Assembly (NCBI GenBank): GCA_947492585.1
Contig: CANLND010000004.1
Span: 1 to 64,000 of the forward strand
Direction of reading: 5' to 3'
Source: an uncultured Paracoccaceae bacterium
GTDB lineage: Bacteria; Pseudomonadota; Alphaproteobacteria; Rhodobacterales; Rhodobacteraceae
DNA: 64,000 nucleotides
Under the pieces are notes generated by a model. It saw only the letters and a program-made list of their open reading frames with translations. It was not told the origin of the DNA and did not search any database. Below, in pieces: positions 28,988-37,968 of this stretch (positions are counted from its first letter, which is position 1; every line of letters begins with the position of its first letter). Both the position numbers and the translations under genes were made by a program.

Positions 28988-30058
28988 TTAGCACTGTTTC
29001 CCAGCACGTGTCGCGGCGCAAATAGGACATTCCGCAGCTGGTTTCAGCGAAATTCTCCGGGTCTCGGCGTAAAGCGCATCGTAGATCAGCATGGCCCCAC
29101 GCAGGGGCGCGCCCGCACCGGTGATCAGCTTGAGCGCTTCAACCCCCATCATTGCACCAATCACACCGGGTAAAGGCCCCACAACCCCGGCCTGCGCGCA
29201 GGAGGGCGCAAGCCCAGGGGCGGGAGCGGTCGGAAAGACACATTGATAACATGGGCCGCTTTCCGCGGGATGGAACACCGAAATCTGCCCTTCCCACTGC
29301 GTCAACGCACCGGAGATCAACGGCTTACCCGACGCAACAGCCACCGCGTTGGCCAAATAACGCGTTTCAAAATTATCAGTGCCGTCGAGGATCAGATCAT
29401 ACTCTGCAAACAGTTCACCGGCGTTCTCGTGGGTCAGTCGACGATGATAGGGGTGCACCGTCACATAAGGGTTCTGCGCAGTCATGGCCGCCTCGGCAGA
29501 AAACACCTTGGGCGTACCGATATCAGCGTCGCGGTGGATCACCTGCCGTTGCAGATTGGCGTTTTCGACCAGATCGTCATCCACCACACCAATGGTACCA
29601 ACGCCTGCCGCCGCGAGATACTGCAATACGGGCGCGCCAAGGCCTCCGGCACCAATCACCAATACCGACGCCTGTTTGATCTTCTTTTGCCCAGCGCCAC
29701 CAATTTCATGCATTACGATATGGCGGGCATACCGGTTCAATTCCGTATCGCTAAAGCTGGGCGATGACGCGGTGTGATCCTTCATGTCTTTCTCCTCACG
29801 GTGGCGGGCCCGCTGACGCAACAACTGCACCCCCTTGCCGTAGCCAAGCCCCAAAAGTCCTAGCCCGCCCAGGATCAACCAGCTTGAAGCAGAGCCCCCC
29901 GTGGCCATGCGCAACGGCGCCCCCTCCGGCAAAGTCAATTGCACGGTCAACACCATGACATATAGCAGGAGCACCAGCGCCGCTCTCACCAGTGTCGACA
30001 CGCCTATCAAACGCCCACCCCACCAGATCAGCCCGGCAATCCCGAGCACCAACAGCAT
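28988..30058 (-). CDS. membrane-tethered MoeB/ThiF-family adenylyltransferase
   Basis: E1-like protein of 356 aa. An N-terminal part (1-80) has two or three membrane helices (LLVLGIAGLIWWGG, VRAALVLLLYVMVLTVQL, WLILGGLGLLGLGY), and a C-terminal ThiF/MoeB domain (from about 100) has VLVIGAGGLGAP (nucleotide loop), DDDLVENANLQRQVIH, LDGTDNFETRYL (catalytic Asp), CYQCVFP and CPIC (zinc Cys pairs). MoeB activates the C-terminus of MoaD in molybdopterin synthesis. This fused form is common in Rhodobacteraceae. ATG at 29785 inside the gene has an ideal AGGAG 6 bases upstream, so a soluble shorter form is possible. Its start overlaps the dut stop. Confidence 0.85.
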   Translation of the reverse strand: MLLVLGIAGLIWWGGRLIGVSTLVRAALVLLLYVMVLTVQLTLPEGAPLRMATGGSASSWLILGGLGLLGLGYGKGVQLLRQRARHREEKDMKDHTASSPSFSDTELNRYARHIVMHEIGGAGQKKIKQASVLVIGAGGLGAPVLQYLAAAGVGTIGVVDDDLVENANLQRQVIHRDADIGTPKVFSAEAAMTAQNPYVTVHPYHRRLTHENAGELFAEYDLILDGTDNFETRYLANAVAVASGKPLISGALTQWEGQISVFHPAESGPCYQCVFPTAPAPGLAPSCAQAGVVGPLPGVIGAMMGVEALKLITGAGAPLRGAMLIYDALYAETRRISLKPAAECPICAATRAGKQC

Positions 30059-30513
30059 CAGCGCCGTCCCGTGGACCCGAATCCACCAGTCCCCCGTGGT
30101 GTTTCACTCAAATCCTGAGCCTGCTCAAACTGCGCCTGCACCACCGGAGCCACCACCATTTGGGCGATGCGGTCCCCATGAGAAATCTCAAACGTCTCCG
30201 CTCCGGCGTTCATAACAATCACGCCCAAAGGCCCGCGATAATCACTGTCGATCGTGCCGGGGCTGTTGGGCAGCGTTATGCCGTGTTTCAAAGCCAAGCC
30301 AGAGCGCGGCCGAATTTGCACTTCGAATCCCTGTGGGATCTCCAAACGCAATCCCGTTGGCACCAAACAGCGCGCACCGGGTTCTAACAGAACTGAGCCG
30401 CGATCAGCAAAATTCGCCCGGAGATCCGCCCCCGCAGCCCCCGCCGTTTCGTATGATGGCACGGGCAATGCCTGATCCGCCTCGGGCTCATAGTCAAACC
30501 GAACTGTCACCAT
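30058..30513 (-). CDS. dut: dUTP diphosphatase
   Basis: Trimeric dUTPase (151 aa) that hydrolyses dUTP to dUMP, keeping uracil out of DNA. All five family motifs are seen: AGADLRA (1), [11 protein letters not shown] (2), [12 protein letters not shown] (3, with catalytic Asp), GDRIAQMV (4), and the P-loop-like tail [10 protein letters not shown] (5). Length is standard. It is likely cotranscribed with coaBC upstream (43 bp gap) and the MoeB-like gene downstream (1-base overlap). Confidence 0.96.
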   Translation of the reverse strand: MVTVRFDYEPEADQALPVPSYETAGAAGADLRANFADRGSVLLEPGARCLVPTGLRLEIPQGFEVQIRPRSGLALKHGITLPNSPGTIDSDYRGPLGVIVMNAGAETFEISHGDRIAQMVVAPVVQAQFEQAQDLSETPRGTGGFGSTGRR

Positions 30514-30556
30514 GGTTGTTCTTTCATCTTGTCAAAATAGGCACACCGCTGGTGCG

Positions 30557-31753
30557 TCAGGTTGTCAATGCCGCTGCAATACGGTCAGCCAATTGCACGG
30601 CAACAGCCTCTTTGGACATGCGCGGCCACGTTTCAACACCCTCGTCGGTGATCAACACCACCGCGTTTTCACGCCCCCCCATTATGCCCGTTTCCGGGGA
30701 CACATCATTGGCAACAATCCAATCACAGCCCTTGCGCTTTCGTTTGGCCGTGGCGTTGTCCAATACATCATTGGTTTCCGCCGCAAAGCCGACCACCAGC
30801 GCGGGCCGCCCCTCTTTCATCTGGGCCACCCCACGCAAAATGTCGGGATTTTCACCAAATGCCAGCACAGGCAGACCGTCTTTGGATTTCTTGAGCTTGC
30901 GGTCGCTGGCAGAGGTTACATGCCAATCCGCCACGGCTGCGGCAAATACTCCGGCATCCGCTGGCAGCGCCGCCTGTACCGCCGCGTCCATGTCGCGTGC
31001 GCTTTCCACGGGAACCACGTCGACGCCCTCAGGCGGGCGCACCGTTGCCGGGCCCGTGATAAAGACCACCTCAGCGCCCAATGCCCGCAGAGCACGGGCC
31101 ACCGCTGTGCCTTGCGCTCCAGACGAACGGTTGGCGATATAGCGCACCGGGTCAATCGGTTCATGGGTCGGACCAGAGGTCACGATAACCCGCTTACCGG
31201 CCAAAGGCCCACTGGCAAAGAAATCAACAACCGCCGCGCGGATCTCTTCTGGCTCTGCCAATCGACCCGGACCAAATTCACCGCACGCCATGCCCCCCTC
31301 ATTTGGCCCCACAACTTGGATCCCATCCTGACGCAACACCGTCAAATTGCGCTGCGTGGCCGGGTGCTTCCACATGCGCACATTCATCGCAGGCGCAAGC
31401 AACACCGGCGTATCCGTTGCCAGCAACAGGGTTGAGGCCAGATCATTGGCCAACCCCTGCGCCATTTTGGCCATCAGATCCGCCGTTGCGGGCGCCACCA
31501 CCACCAGATCGGCGCTGCGCGACAACTGGATATGCCCCATCTCCGCCTCCGCCGTCAGATCAAACAAATCACGATGGACCCGCCCCCCCGTGAGCGCGGA
31601 CACAGACAGGGGCGTCACGAACTCTTCGCCCGCTTTGGTTAAAACTGACGTCACCCGCGCGCCCGCGTCTTGCAAGCGCCGGATCAGTTCCAGCGATTTA
31701 TAGGCCGCGATGCCTCCACCGATGATCAGAAGAATATGTTTGCCTGCCAGCAT
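30557..31753 (-). CDS. coaBC: bifunctional phosphopantothenoylcysteine decarboxylase/synthase
   Basis: Two-step enzyme of coenzyme A synthesis (398 aa). The CoaC part (1-185) is an FMN flavoprotein with GGGIAAYKSLELIRRL, catalytic-type PAMNVRMWKHPA and the GGMACGEFGPGRLAEP cysteine motif. The CoaB part (190-398) has VIVTSGPTHEPIDPVRYIANRSSG for CTP-linked activation of phosphopantothenate and NDVS near the end. It starts with MLAGKHILLIIGG. It heads the coaBC-dut-moeB-like run on the minus strand. Confidence 0.95.
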   Translation of the reverse strand: MLAGKHILLIIGGGIAAYKSLELIRRLQDAGARVTSVLTKAGEEFVTPLSVSALTGGRVHRDLFDLTAEAEMGHIQLSRSADLVVVAPATADLMAKMAQGLANDLASTLLLATDTPVLLAPAMNVRMWKHPATQRNLTVLRQDGIQVVGPNEGGMACGEFGPGRLAEPEEIRAAVVDFFASGPLAGKRVIVTSGPTHEPIDPVRYIANRSSGAQGTAVARALRALGAEVVFITGPATVRPPEGVDVVPVESARDMDAAVQAALPADAGVFAAAVADWHVTSASDRKLKKSKDGLPVLAFGENPDILRGVAQMKEGRPALVVGFAAETNDVLDNATAKRKRKGCDWIVANDVSPETGIMGGRENAVVLITDEGVETWPRMSKEAVAVQLADRIAAALTT

Positions 31754-31872
31754 CTTGCCACCCCTGCCTTGGATCAGCCCTCACTGTATAAGCTGACCCC
31801 GCCAAGGGAAACGATTTTTACAAGCACTCACGTGCCTTTCACTGGCCCGTCGGGTCTGGCACGCCCCGCACA

Positions 31873-32751
31873 TTATTGCAGGAGGTTCCGCACCTCGTGG
31901 GACCTGTGCTCCAGAGATTTGCGCATTTTCTGAAACGCCGCTGCCTCCAGCTGGCGCACTCGTTCTTTTGACAGGCCCAGTTCCTTGCCAAGGCTTTCCA
32001 GGGTTCTGGGCTGCTCCTTCAACTTGCGATCTCGCACGATCAATTGCTCACGTGCGCTCAGATCATCCATGGCGCGGGCCAGCCAACGACGCAAACGCCC
32101 CCGGTCCAAATGATCTTGTACCACCTCGTCGGCCTGCGCCCGATCATCCTCCAGCGCTTCGATCCACTCGCGTCCGTCATCCTCAGATGATTGCACCGCA
32201 TTTAGAGAGAAATCCGCACCAGACAAACGCCCATCCATCATCGTAACATCCCGCAGCGGAACGCCAATCTCAGACGAAATCTGCTGCAACAACTGGTGTT
32301 TGTCTAACGTTACGCCTTCAGATTGCGCGCCGCGCTCCAGCTGCGCTTGCACCCGTCGCATGTTAAAGAACAAAGATTTCTGCGATGAGGTCGATCCGAT
32401 CCGCACCATCGACCAGTTGCGCATGACATATTCCTGAATGGAGGCTTTGATCCACCAGACCGCATAGGTCGAAAAACGCACCCCGCGATCAGGGTCAAAT
32501 TTATCGGCCGCCTTCATCAGGCCCAATCCAGCCTCCTGAATCAGATCATTCATCGGCGCGCCATAGCGTTTGAATTTTGCGGCCATCGAAATCGCCAGCC
32601 GCATATAGGCCGTGATCAAACGATGCAACGCACGTTCATCGCGCTGATCGCGCCACGCATAGGCCAGCTGCAGTTCAGTTTCAGCGTCCAGCAACTCCGC
32701 TTTCATCGCCAGCTTTGGCAGCGGATTGGAGATGGAATCGTATCGTGCCAT
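31873..32751 (-). CDS. rpoH: RNA polymerase factor sigma-32 (RpoH2-type)
   Basis: Alternative sigma factor of 292 aa. Region 2 shows LIQEAGLGLMKAADKFDPDRGVRFSTYAVWWIKASIQEYVMRNW, with RpoH-typical NWSMVRIGSTSSQKSLFFNMRR (the RpoH box region), then sigma-4 with LGLSKERVRQLEAAAFQKMR. Rhodobacterales normally carry two RpoH proteins; the sequence (QLERGAQSEG, ending HEVRNLLQ) looks like the RpoH-II class linked to oxidative and singlet-oxygen stress. Which paralogue this is should be checked. It is upstream of and divergent from cobU, with 260 bp between them, and stands alone. Confidence 0.87.
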   Translation of the reverse strand: MARYDSISNPLPKLAMKAELLDAETELQLAYAWRDQRDERALHRLITAYMRLAISMAAKFKRYGAPMNDLIQEAGLGLMKAADKFDPDRGVRFSTYAVWWIKASIQEYVMRNWSMVRIGSTSSQKSLFFNMRRVQAQLERGAQSEGVTLDKHQLLQQISSEIGVPLRDVTMMDGRLSGADFSLNAVQSSEDDGREWIEALEDDRAQADEVVQDHLDRGRLRRWLARAMDDLSAREQLIVRDRKLKEQPRTLESLGKELGLSKERVRQLEAAAFQKMRKSLEHRSHEVRNLLQ

Positions 32752-33011
32752 ATTTACCCCCAGAACCAGATTTGCGGTGTACGCCCTGTGGTGGGTTTTT
32801 GATCACGTCTTGCGTCGGCCAGCGGTATGTGCGGTATCATGTAAACACACGACAGAATGCGTAATGCACCGCGTGGCGACTTGCCGTTTTAGGCGTTCTG
32901 CCCTTCGCAATCGCTTGGATACGTCTTGGTATATTCAGCCCTGATGACTTGTCTTAGCCTCGGGCGGCAGGTACCCACAGGAACATCCTATTGGTCTTCA
33001 GGGTAATAAAA

Positions 33012-33530
33012 ATGCGCGGCTCTGTCACACTTATTCTTGGAGGCGCGGCTTCTGGCAAGTCGCTTCATGCTGAAAACATCTGCCTATCCTCCGGAAAAGA
33101 CAGAGTTTATTGGGCAACTTCGAAAATTTACGATAGCGAAATTCAAATCAAGGTAGACCGCCATATCCTGCAACGCGGCTCCGGTTGGCGCACCATCGAA
33201 GAGCCTTACGAGGCCGCAAGGGTGCTGCCCGAGCTGCCGCATTCAACCGTGTGCCTGATGGATTGCGCCACAATGTGGCTGACCAACCATCTGCTAAACG
33301 ATCATGATCTCGCGGCCGCGCAGGCCGATCTGTTTGCCGCATTGGACCGCTGCGCGGCGGATGTCGTTATTGTCAGCAATGAAACCGGCATGGGCATCGT
33401 TCCTGAAAACGCACTAGCCCGGCGCTTTCGCGAGGCTCAGGGTCGCTTAAACTGCGCCTTGGCCACCCTCGCAGATCGCGTGGAACTGGTAGCCGCAGGC
33501 CTGCCACTGGTTTTGAAGGCCCCGACATGA
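33012..33530 (+). CDS. cobU: bifunctional adenosylcobinamide kinase/guanylyltransferase
   Basis: Cobalamin nucleotide-loop enzyme (172 aa). It has the P-loop LILGGAASGKS at the very N-terminus, KDRVYWATSKIYDSEIQIKVDRHILQR with the guanylylated His region (RHILQR), LMDCATMWLTNHL and VSNETGMGIVPEN. It phosphorylates adenosylcobinamide and transfers GMP. The ATG at 33012 is preferred over the TTG at 32991 because AGGG lies 8 bases upstream. It overlaps the next gene by 4 bases. Confidence 0.94.
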   Translation: MRGSVTLILGGAASGKSLHAENICLSSGKDRVYWATSKIYDSEIQIKVDRHILQRGSGWRTIEEPYEAARVLPELPHSTVCLMDCATMWLTNHLLNDHDLAAAQADLFAALDRCAADVVIVSNETGMGIVPENALARRFREAQGRLNCALATLADRVELVAAGLPLVLKAPT

Positions 33531-34111
33531 CTGTCACCCGTTTCTTCCTTGTCCGCCATGGCCCTACCCATGCCAAATCCATGGTCGGCTGGTCGGATCT
33601 ACCTGCAGATCTAAGTGACACCGCCAAACTACAGCGCATGTCTGACGCCTTGCCACAGCAGGCGCGTGTTATCAGTTCAGATCTGTCGCGTGCTGTCAGC
33701 ACTGCAGACGCTCTCCAAGGGGCCCGCCCCCGCCTGCCCCATGATCCCGCTCTGCGCGAGATGCACTTTGGCGCATGGGAGCTGCGTCGGTGGGCTGAAA
33801 TCGACGCCGAAACCCCAGATCACATCCGTGCCTTTTGGGAAACGCCCGGCGATATCGCCCCGCCACAAGGCGAAAGCTGGAACACCCTGCGCCACCGGGT
33901 GGACGCCGCGATGAATCACCTGGTGCAGTGCTATCCGGGAGAGACCCTGATTGTGGTTGGGCATTTTGGGCAAATTTTAACCCAAGTGCAGCGCGCCCAG
34001 GGCTTGACCGCCACCGACGCCTTTGCGCATCATATCGACAACCTATCCGTCAGCGACCTGTTCCATGACGCGTCAGGTTGGCATGCAGGCCGCATTAATC
34101 AAAATCTGTGA
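33527..34111 (+). CDS. histidine phosphatase family protein (CobC-like)
   Basis: Phosphoglycerate-mutase-like phosphatase of 194 aa. The catalytic motif is FFLVRHGPTHAKS (RHG) near the N-terminus, with a second His in VVGHFGQIL, and SSDLSRAVSTADAL and EMHFGAWELRRWAEID are typical. Coupling to cobU (ATGA overlap) makes alpha-ribazole-5'-phosphate phosphatase (CobC) the most likely job, in the lower-ligand branch of cobalamin synthesis. The family is broad, so the symbol is left empty. Confidence 0.85.
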   Translation: MTVTRFFLVRHGPTHAKSMVGWSDLPADLSDTAKLQRMSDALPQQARVISSDLSRAVSTADALQGARPRLPHDPALREMHFGAWELRRWAEIDAETPDHIRAFWETPGDIAPPQGESWNTLRHRVDAAMNHLVQCYPGETLIVVGHFGQILTQVQRAQGLTATDAFAHHIDNLSVSDLFHDASGWHAGRINQNL

Positions 34112-34199
34112 TCAATAATGAAATAATCATTCATTTTGCGAAACCCACCCTATCCTCTACCTTACTGGCGAAATGACTTAGAAACTAGGATTTATTGCA

Positions 34200-34880
34200 A
34201 TGTATGATCTGTTTATCGGGGATCGCCTGTTTTCCAGCTGGTCTCTGCGCGGTTGGCTGATGCTTGAGAAATTTGCACTCCCACATCAGGTTCACATGAT
34301 TGGCCTGTATTCGGGCACCATGGCCGAAGATATGAAATCTCTGGCGCCCGCGCGCCTTGTTCCCACCTTGCGCACCCCCGAAGGCACCGTGATTGGTGAA
34401 AGCCTGGCCATGGCTGAAACCTTGGCGGAACGTCACACAGAGGCCGGTCTGTGGCCACAAGATGCCGCCGCGCGCGCAACCGCACGGTGGCTTTGCGCGG
34501 AAATGGTTGGCGGGTTTATGGACCTGCGTGCCGATTGCTCGATGCAGCTGCGTCACATCTGGCAGGGATTTGAGCCGTCAAATGGGGTAAAACGGGATCT
34601 TGCCCGGATAGAGACCCTCTGGGCCCATGCCCGCGCCACCCGAACTGTCGACGGTCCATATCTGTTTGGCGACTATTCTCTGGCGGATGTGTTCTACACC
34701 CCGGTGGCCGCCCGGATCATCGGCTATGACCTGCCCGTAGAGGCTGAAAACCGAACCTATTGCAAGACATTGCTCGCGGATCCGGCGGTGCAGAACTGGC
34801 GCCGCGAAGCCCTGAAGCACACCTATGATCCGATGCCATACGATCTGGATCTCCCCTCTCGCAACTGGGACGTCAGCTGA
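34200..34880 (+). CDS. glutathione S-transferase family protein
   Basis: Soluble GST-fold protein (226 aa). The N-terminal thioredoxin-like half (1-80) has LFIGDRLFSSWSLRGWLMLEKF, a Ser at the catalytic-like place, and VPTLRTPEGTVIGESLAMAETLAER, the usual cis-Pro and GSH-binding ES pair. The helical half carries YLFGDYSLADVFYTPVAARI. It is closest by eye to the group of bacterial GSTs with a SSWSLRGW motif. Substrate unknown. It sits alone before comM; a small hairpin follows at 34885-34912. Confidence 0.87.
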   Translation: MYDLFIGDRLFSSWSLRGWLMLEKFALPHQVHMIGLYSGTMAEDMKSLAPARLVPTLRTPEGTVIGESLAMAETLAERHTEAGLWPQDAAARATARWLCAEMVGGFMDLRADCSMQLRHIWQGFEPSNGVKRDLARIETLWAHARATRTVDGPYLFGDYSLADVFYTPVAARIIGYDLPVEAENRTYCKTLLADPAVQNWRREALKHTYDPMPYDLDLPSRNWDVS

Positions 34881-34884
34881 ATGA

Positions 34885-34912
34885 TTTAATGCCGTCTTAA
34901 TGGCGGCATTAA
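34885..34912 (+). terminator. hairpin after GST gene
   Basis: TAATGCCG and CGGCATTA form an 8-bp perfect stem around TCTTAATGG within 35 bp of the GST stop. No T run follows, so termination is uncertain. Confidence 0.45.
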
Positions 34913-34964
34913 CCCTTCAGAAACCAAGATGGCGAACCCTAGGCGACAAAAGGGGACAGCCATC

Positions 34965-36482
34965 ATGATGACCCGCAGCCATACTGTAGCCTTCCAGGGG
35001 GTCGAAGCCCGCCCTGTAGAAGTGCAATGTGCCGTTGCGCCGGGCCTGCCTGCCTTCAATATCGTCGGCCTGCCAGACAAAGCAGTCACTGAGGCCCGCG
35101 AACGGGTGCGCGCCGCCTTCTCCAATATGTCGATCGCGCTTCCCTCCCGCCGGATCACCATCAATATGGCCCCGGCAGACCTGCCCAAAGAAGGGTCGCA
35201 TTTCGACCTCCCCATCGCCTTGGCCCTTCTGGCTGCCTTAGACATCGTTCCTGCGGAAACGGCCGAAGGAACAATCGCACTCGGAGAGCTGTCGCTGGAT
35301 GGAAAACTGATGCCGGTGTTGGGGGCGTTGCCCGCAGCCGTGGCCGCCGTCGAGGTCGACAAACAGCTATTGTGTCCCAAGGCCTCCAGCGCCGAAGCCG
35401 CGTGGGTCCAGGCTGCCAGCGTCATCGGCGCCGGAACCCTGCTTGATGTGGTGCGCCACTACACAGGGCAGATGCCCCTGCCATTAGCCCAACCCGGCGA
35501 AATCACCACCGACAGCAACCATAAAGACCTGCGTGATGTCAAAGGGCAGGAACGCGCCAAACGCGCGATGGAAATTGCCGCCGCCGGGCGCCACCATATG
35601 TTGATGATCGGCACGCCGGGATCAGGAAAATCCATGTTGGCCGCGCGCATGGCCTCACTCCTCCCCCCTTTGTCTCCCGCCGAAGCCTTAGACACCTCGA
35701 TGATCCAGTCGCTCTGTGGCCTGCTGACCCAAGGCGGCATTCACCGCCACCGCCCGTTTCGTGAACCCCATCACACGGCCTCAATGGCGGCCATCGTAGG
35801 GGGCGGACGGCGGGCCCAGCCGGGCGAAATCAGTCTGGCCCACAATGGCGTGCTGTTTCTAGATGAATTGCCCGAATTTAGCCGCCCGGTGCTGGAAACC
35901 CTGCGCCAGCCAATGGAAACCGGCGAGGTCATGGTGGCCCGCGCCAATGCCCACGTGAAATACCCCTGCCGTTTTTTGCTTCTGGCCGCCGCAAACCCCT
36001 GTAAATGCGGATACCTCAGCGACCCCGCCCGGGCCTGCGCCAGGGTGCCAAAATGCGGCGCCGATTATCTCGGCCGCATCTCTGGTCCGTTGATGGATCG
36101 GTTTGATCTGCGCATTGATGTACCGCCAGTCCCCTTCTCCGATCTGGATCTCCCCCCCAGCAACGAAGGCTCAGCCGAGGTCGCCGCGCGCGTGGCACAG
36201 GCCCGCGCGCTCCAGTCCGAACGGTATGCAAAAATTGCAAACTGCACCCAAAACGCGGACGCCGAAGGCGCTGTACTGGATGCGATCGCCACGCCCTGTG
36301 CCGACGGGCGCGCCCTGTTGCAAAAGGCGGCAGATCGTTTTGGCCTCACAGCCCGCGGCTATCATCGGGTCCTGCGTCTCGCCCGCACGATTGCGGATCT
36401 CGCCCAGTCTGAAAACGTTGAACGCTCCCACCTCGCCGAAGCCATCAGCTTTCGCCTCATGCCCACAGACTCACCACGCTAG
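34965..36482 (+). CDS. comM: YifB/ComM family Mg-chelatase-like ATPase
   Basis: AAA+ ATPase of 505 aa. An N-terminal ChlI-type Lon-protease-like domain (HTVAFQGVEARPVEVQCAVAPGLPAFNIVGLPDKAV..) precedes the AAA domain with Walker A MIGTPGSGKSMLA, Walker B-like GVLFLDELPEF and sensor AAANPCKCGY, followed by a C-terminal Mg-chelatase domain. ComM helicases promote branch migration in natural transformation; YifB has a less clear role. ATG at 34965 (MMTRSHT) follows AGGGG at a 10-base distance; an upstream ATG at 34929 is poorly supported. Confidence 0.92.
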   Translation: MMTRSHTVAFQGVEARPVEVQCAVAPGLPAFNIVGLPDKAVTEARERVRAAFSNMSIALPSRRITINMAPADLPKEGSHFDLPIALALLAALDIVPAETAEGTIALGELSLDGKLMPVLGALPAAVAAVEVDKQLLCPKASSAEAAWVQAASVIGAGTLLDVVRHYTGQMPLPLAQPGEITTDSNHKDLRDVKGQERAKRAMEIAAAGRHHMLMIGTPGSGKSMLAARMASLLPPLSPAEALDTSMIQSLCGLLTQGGIHRHRPFREPHHTASMAAIVGGGRRAQPGEISLAHNGVLFLDELPEFSRPVLETLRQPMETGEVMVARANAHVKYPCRFLLLAAANPCKCGYLSDPARACARVPKCGADYLGRISGPLMDRFDLRIDVPPVPFSDLDLPPSNEGSAEVAARVAQARALQSERYAKIANCTQNADAEGAVLDAIATPCADGRALLQKAADRFGLTARGYHRVLRLARTIADLAQSENVERSHLAEAISFRLMPTDSPR

Positions 36483-36553
36483 AAACGTGGCAACAGATGC
36501 TTCTTTTTGGCTGGAAATACCCCGGGGTGAAGGCGCGCCCCAATGGGCGCGCA

Positions 36554-36575
36554 GAGGGGCAGAGCCCCTTATTTT
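36554..36575 (+). terminator. terminator after comM
   Basis: AGGGGC and GCCCCT form a stem around AGA, followed by TATTTT. A second palindrome (GCGCGCCC ... GGGCGCGC, 36533-36552) precedes it. It lies between convergent comM and gshB. Confidence 0.6.
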
Positions 36576-36580
36576 CCGCA

Positions 36581-37513
36581 TCACAGTTTGGCTTCGATCG
36601 CCTGCCAGACCTTTTCCGCAATGTTAATGCCGTCAAACCGTTCCAACTCCTGAATACCCGTCGGAGAGGTCACATTGATTTCGGTCAGATAGTCACCAAT
36701 CACATCGATCCCAACAAACACCTGCCCCTTTTCCCGCAACAACGGACCGATGGCGGCACAAATCTCAAGATCGCGTTCGGTTAATCCAATTTTCTCAGGG
36801 CGCCCGCCGACGTGCATGTTGGACCGGGTCTCTCCTGCCGCGGGCACACGGTTGATGGCACCAACTGGTTCGCCATCAACCAAAATAACCCGCTTGTCGC
36901 CATTACTGACATCCGGCAAGAATTTCTGCACAATCAGTGGCTCACGGCTAAAGCCTGTGAACAGCTCATGCAGTGACGTCAGATTGCGATCGTTGGCGTC
37001 CAGCCGGAACACCCCTGCACCGCCGTTGCCATACAACGGCTTCAGAATAATATCGCCGTGCTTTTCCTTGAACGCCTTGATCGTTGTCAAATCGCGGGCA
37101 ATCGCGGTGGGTGGCGTTAGATCCGGGAAATCCAAAACCAGCAGTTTTTCAGGATAGTTACGCACCCAGAACGGATCATTCACCACCAGCGCCTGACCTT
37201 TCAGACGGTCCAATAGATGGGTCGATGTGATGTAGTGCATGTCAAACGGAGGATCCTGACGCAGCCAGATCACATCAAAATCCGCCAGATCCACCTCACG
37301 TGCGGCGCCCAGAACCGCAGGCGCATCTGCGACCCGCTGCACGGTCATATCATGGCCGCGCGCGGTGATGCGCCCCTCCTGATAGGCCAGCTGATCTGGA
37401 GCGTAATAAAACAGCTCATGCCCACGCGCCTGCGCCTCTTCCGCCAGACGAAAGCTGCTGTCAGCATTGATATCAACACCCATGATCGGGTCCATCTGAA
37501 AGGCTATTTTCAT
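36581..37513 (-). CDS. gshB: glutathione synthase
   Basis: ATP-grasp enzyme (310 aa) that joins gamma-glutamylcysteine to glycine. Supporting motifs: [34 protein letters not shown] at the N-terminus, [13 protein letters not shown], the ATP-grasp [14 protein letters not shown] segment, [25 protein letters not shown], and the metal-binding [19 protein letters not shown]. It lies in a minus-strand run with yraN and rsmI, a common neighbourhood in alphaproteobacteria. Confidence 0.96.
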   Translation of the reverse strand: MKIAFQMDPIMGVDINADSSFRLAEEAQARGHELFYYAPDQLAYQEGRITARGHDMTVQRVADAPAVLGAAREVDLADFDVIWLRQDPPFDMHYITSTHLLDRLKGQALVVNDPFWVRNYPEKLLVLDFPDLTPPTAIARDLTTIKAFKEKHGDIILKPLYGNGGAGVFRLDANDRNLTSLHELFTGFSREPLIVQKFLPDVSNGDKRVILVDGEPVGAINRVPAAGETRSNMHVGGRPEKIGLTERDLEICAAIGPLLREKGQVFVGIDVIGDYLTEINVTSPTGIQELERFDGINIAEKVWQAIEAKL

Positions 37514-37588
37514 GGCACAGGTCCTTTGTCGTGCTGTCAGACTAAGTCCAAGGCTATGTGGCCCACAGGGGGAACACTTTCAATGGGG

Positions 37589-37966
37589 TCAGCCTAGACC
37601 AATTGCGTTTTCAAGTATTTCAATCCGTCCCTGCCCATCGACAAGGGCCACATCAAAGCGCGTCTCGCTCAGCGCACCCCGCGACGTTGTGGCCAGAAAC
37701 GCCTCGGCGCTGGCATAAATTCGCGCCACCTGACGCGGCGACAAACGCGCCGCAGCCGTCGCAAAACTGCGGCTATGTTTGACTTCGACAAACACCAGTT
37801 GTGTGTCTTTTTGCAGGATCAGATCAATCTCACCAGCCGCAGATTTCCAACGTTCCGCAACCGCCCTGTAGCCCAGCGCCTGATAATGGCGCAGCACGCT
37901 GTGTTCGGCCGCCGCCCCGGCGTGATAGGCCATCTGGCCTTTTGTGTACCGGGGCGGCTGCGCCAT
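37589..37966 (-). CDS. yraN: YraN family protein (UPF0102)
   Basis: Small predicted nuclease-fold protein of 125 aa. A restriction-endonuclease-like motif is visible: GEIDLILQKDTQLVFVEVKHS (D...ExK arrangement). Family members have no firmly known role. It begins 2 bases before the end of rsmI and so is coupled to it; rsmI-lpoA-yraN is a conserved cluster in many proteobacteria. Confidence 0.88.
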   Translation of the reverse strand: MAQPPRYTKGQMAYHAGAAAEHSVLRHYQALGYRAVAERWKSAAGEIDLILQKDTQLVFVEVKHSRSFATAAARLSPRQVARIYASAEAFLATTSRGALSETRFDVALVDGQGRIEILENAIGLG

Positions 37967-37968
37967 GA

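Noticed and set aside
32752-33011. Cobalamin riboswitch upstream of cobU
   Set aside because: No B12-box-like conserved core was seen in the 260-bp gap; cobU is a synthesis gene where one might be expected, so I looked but cannot support it.
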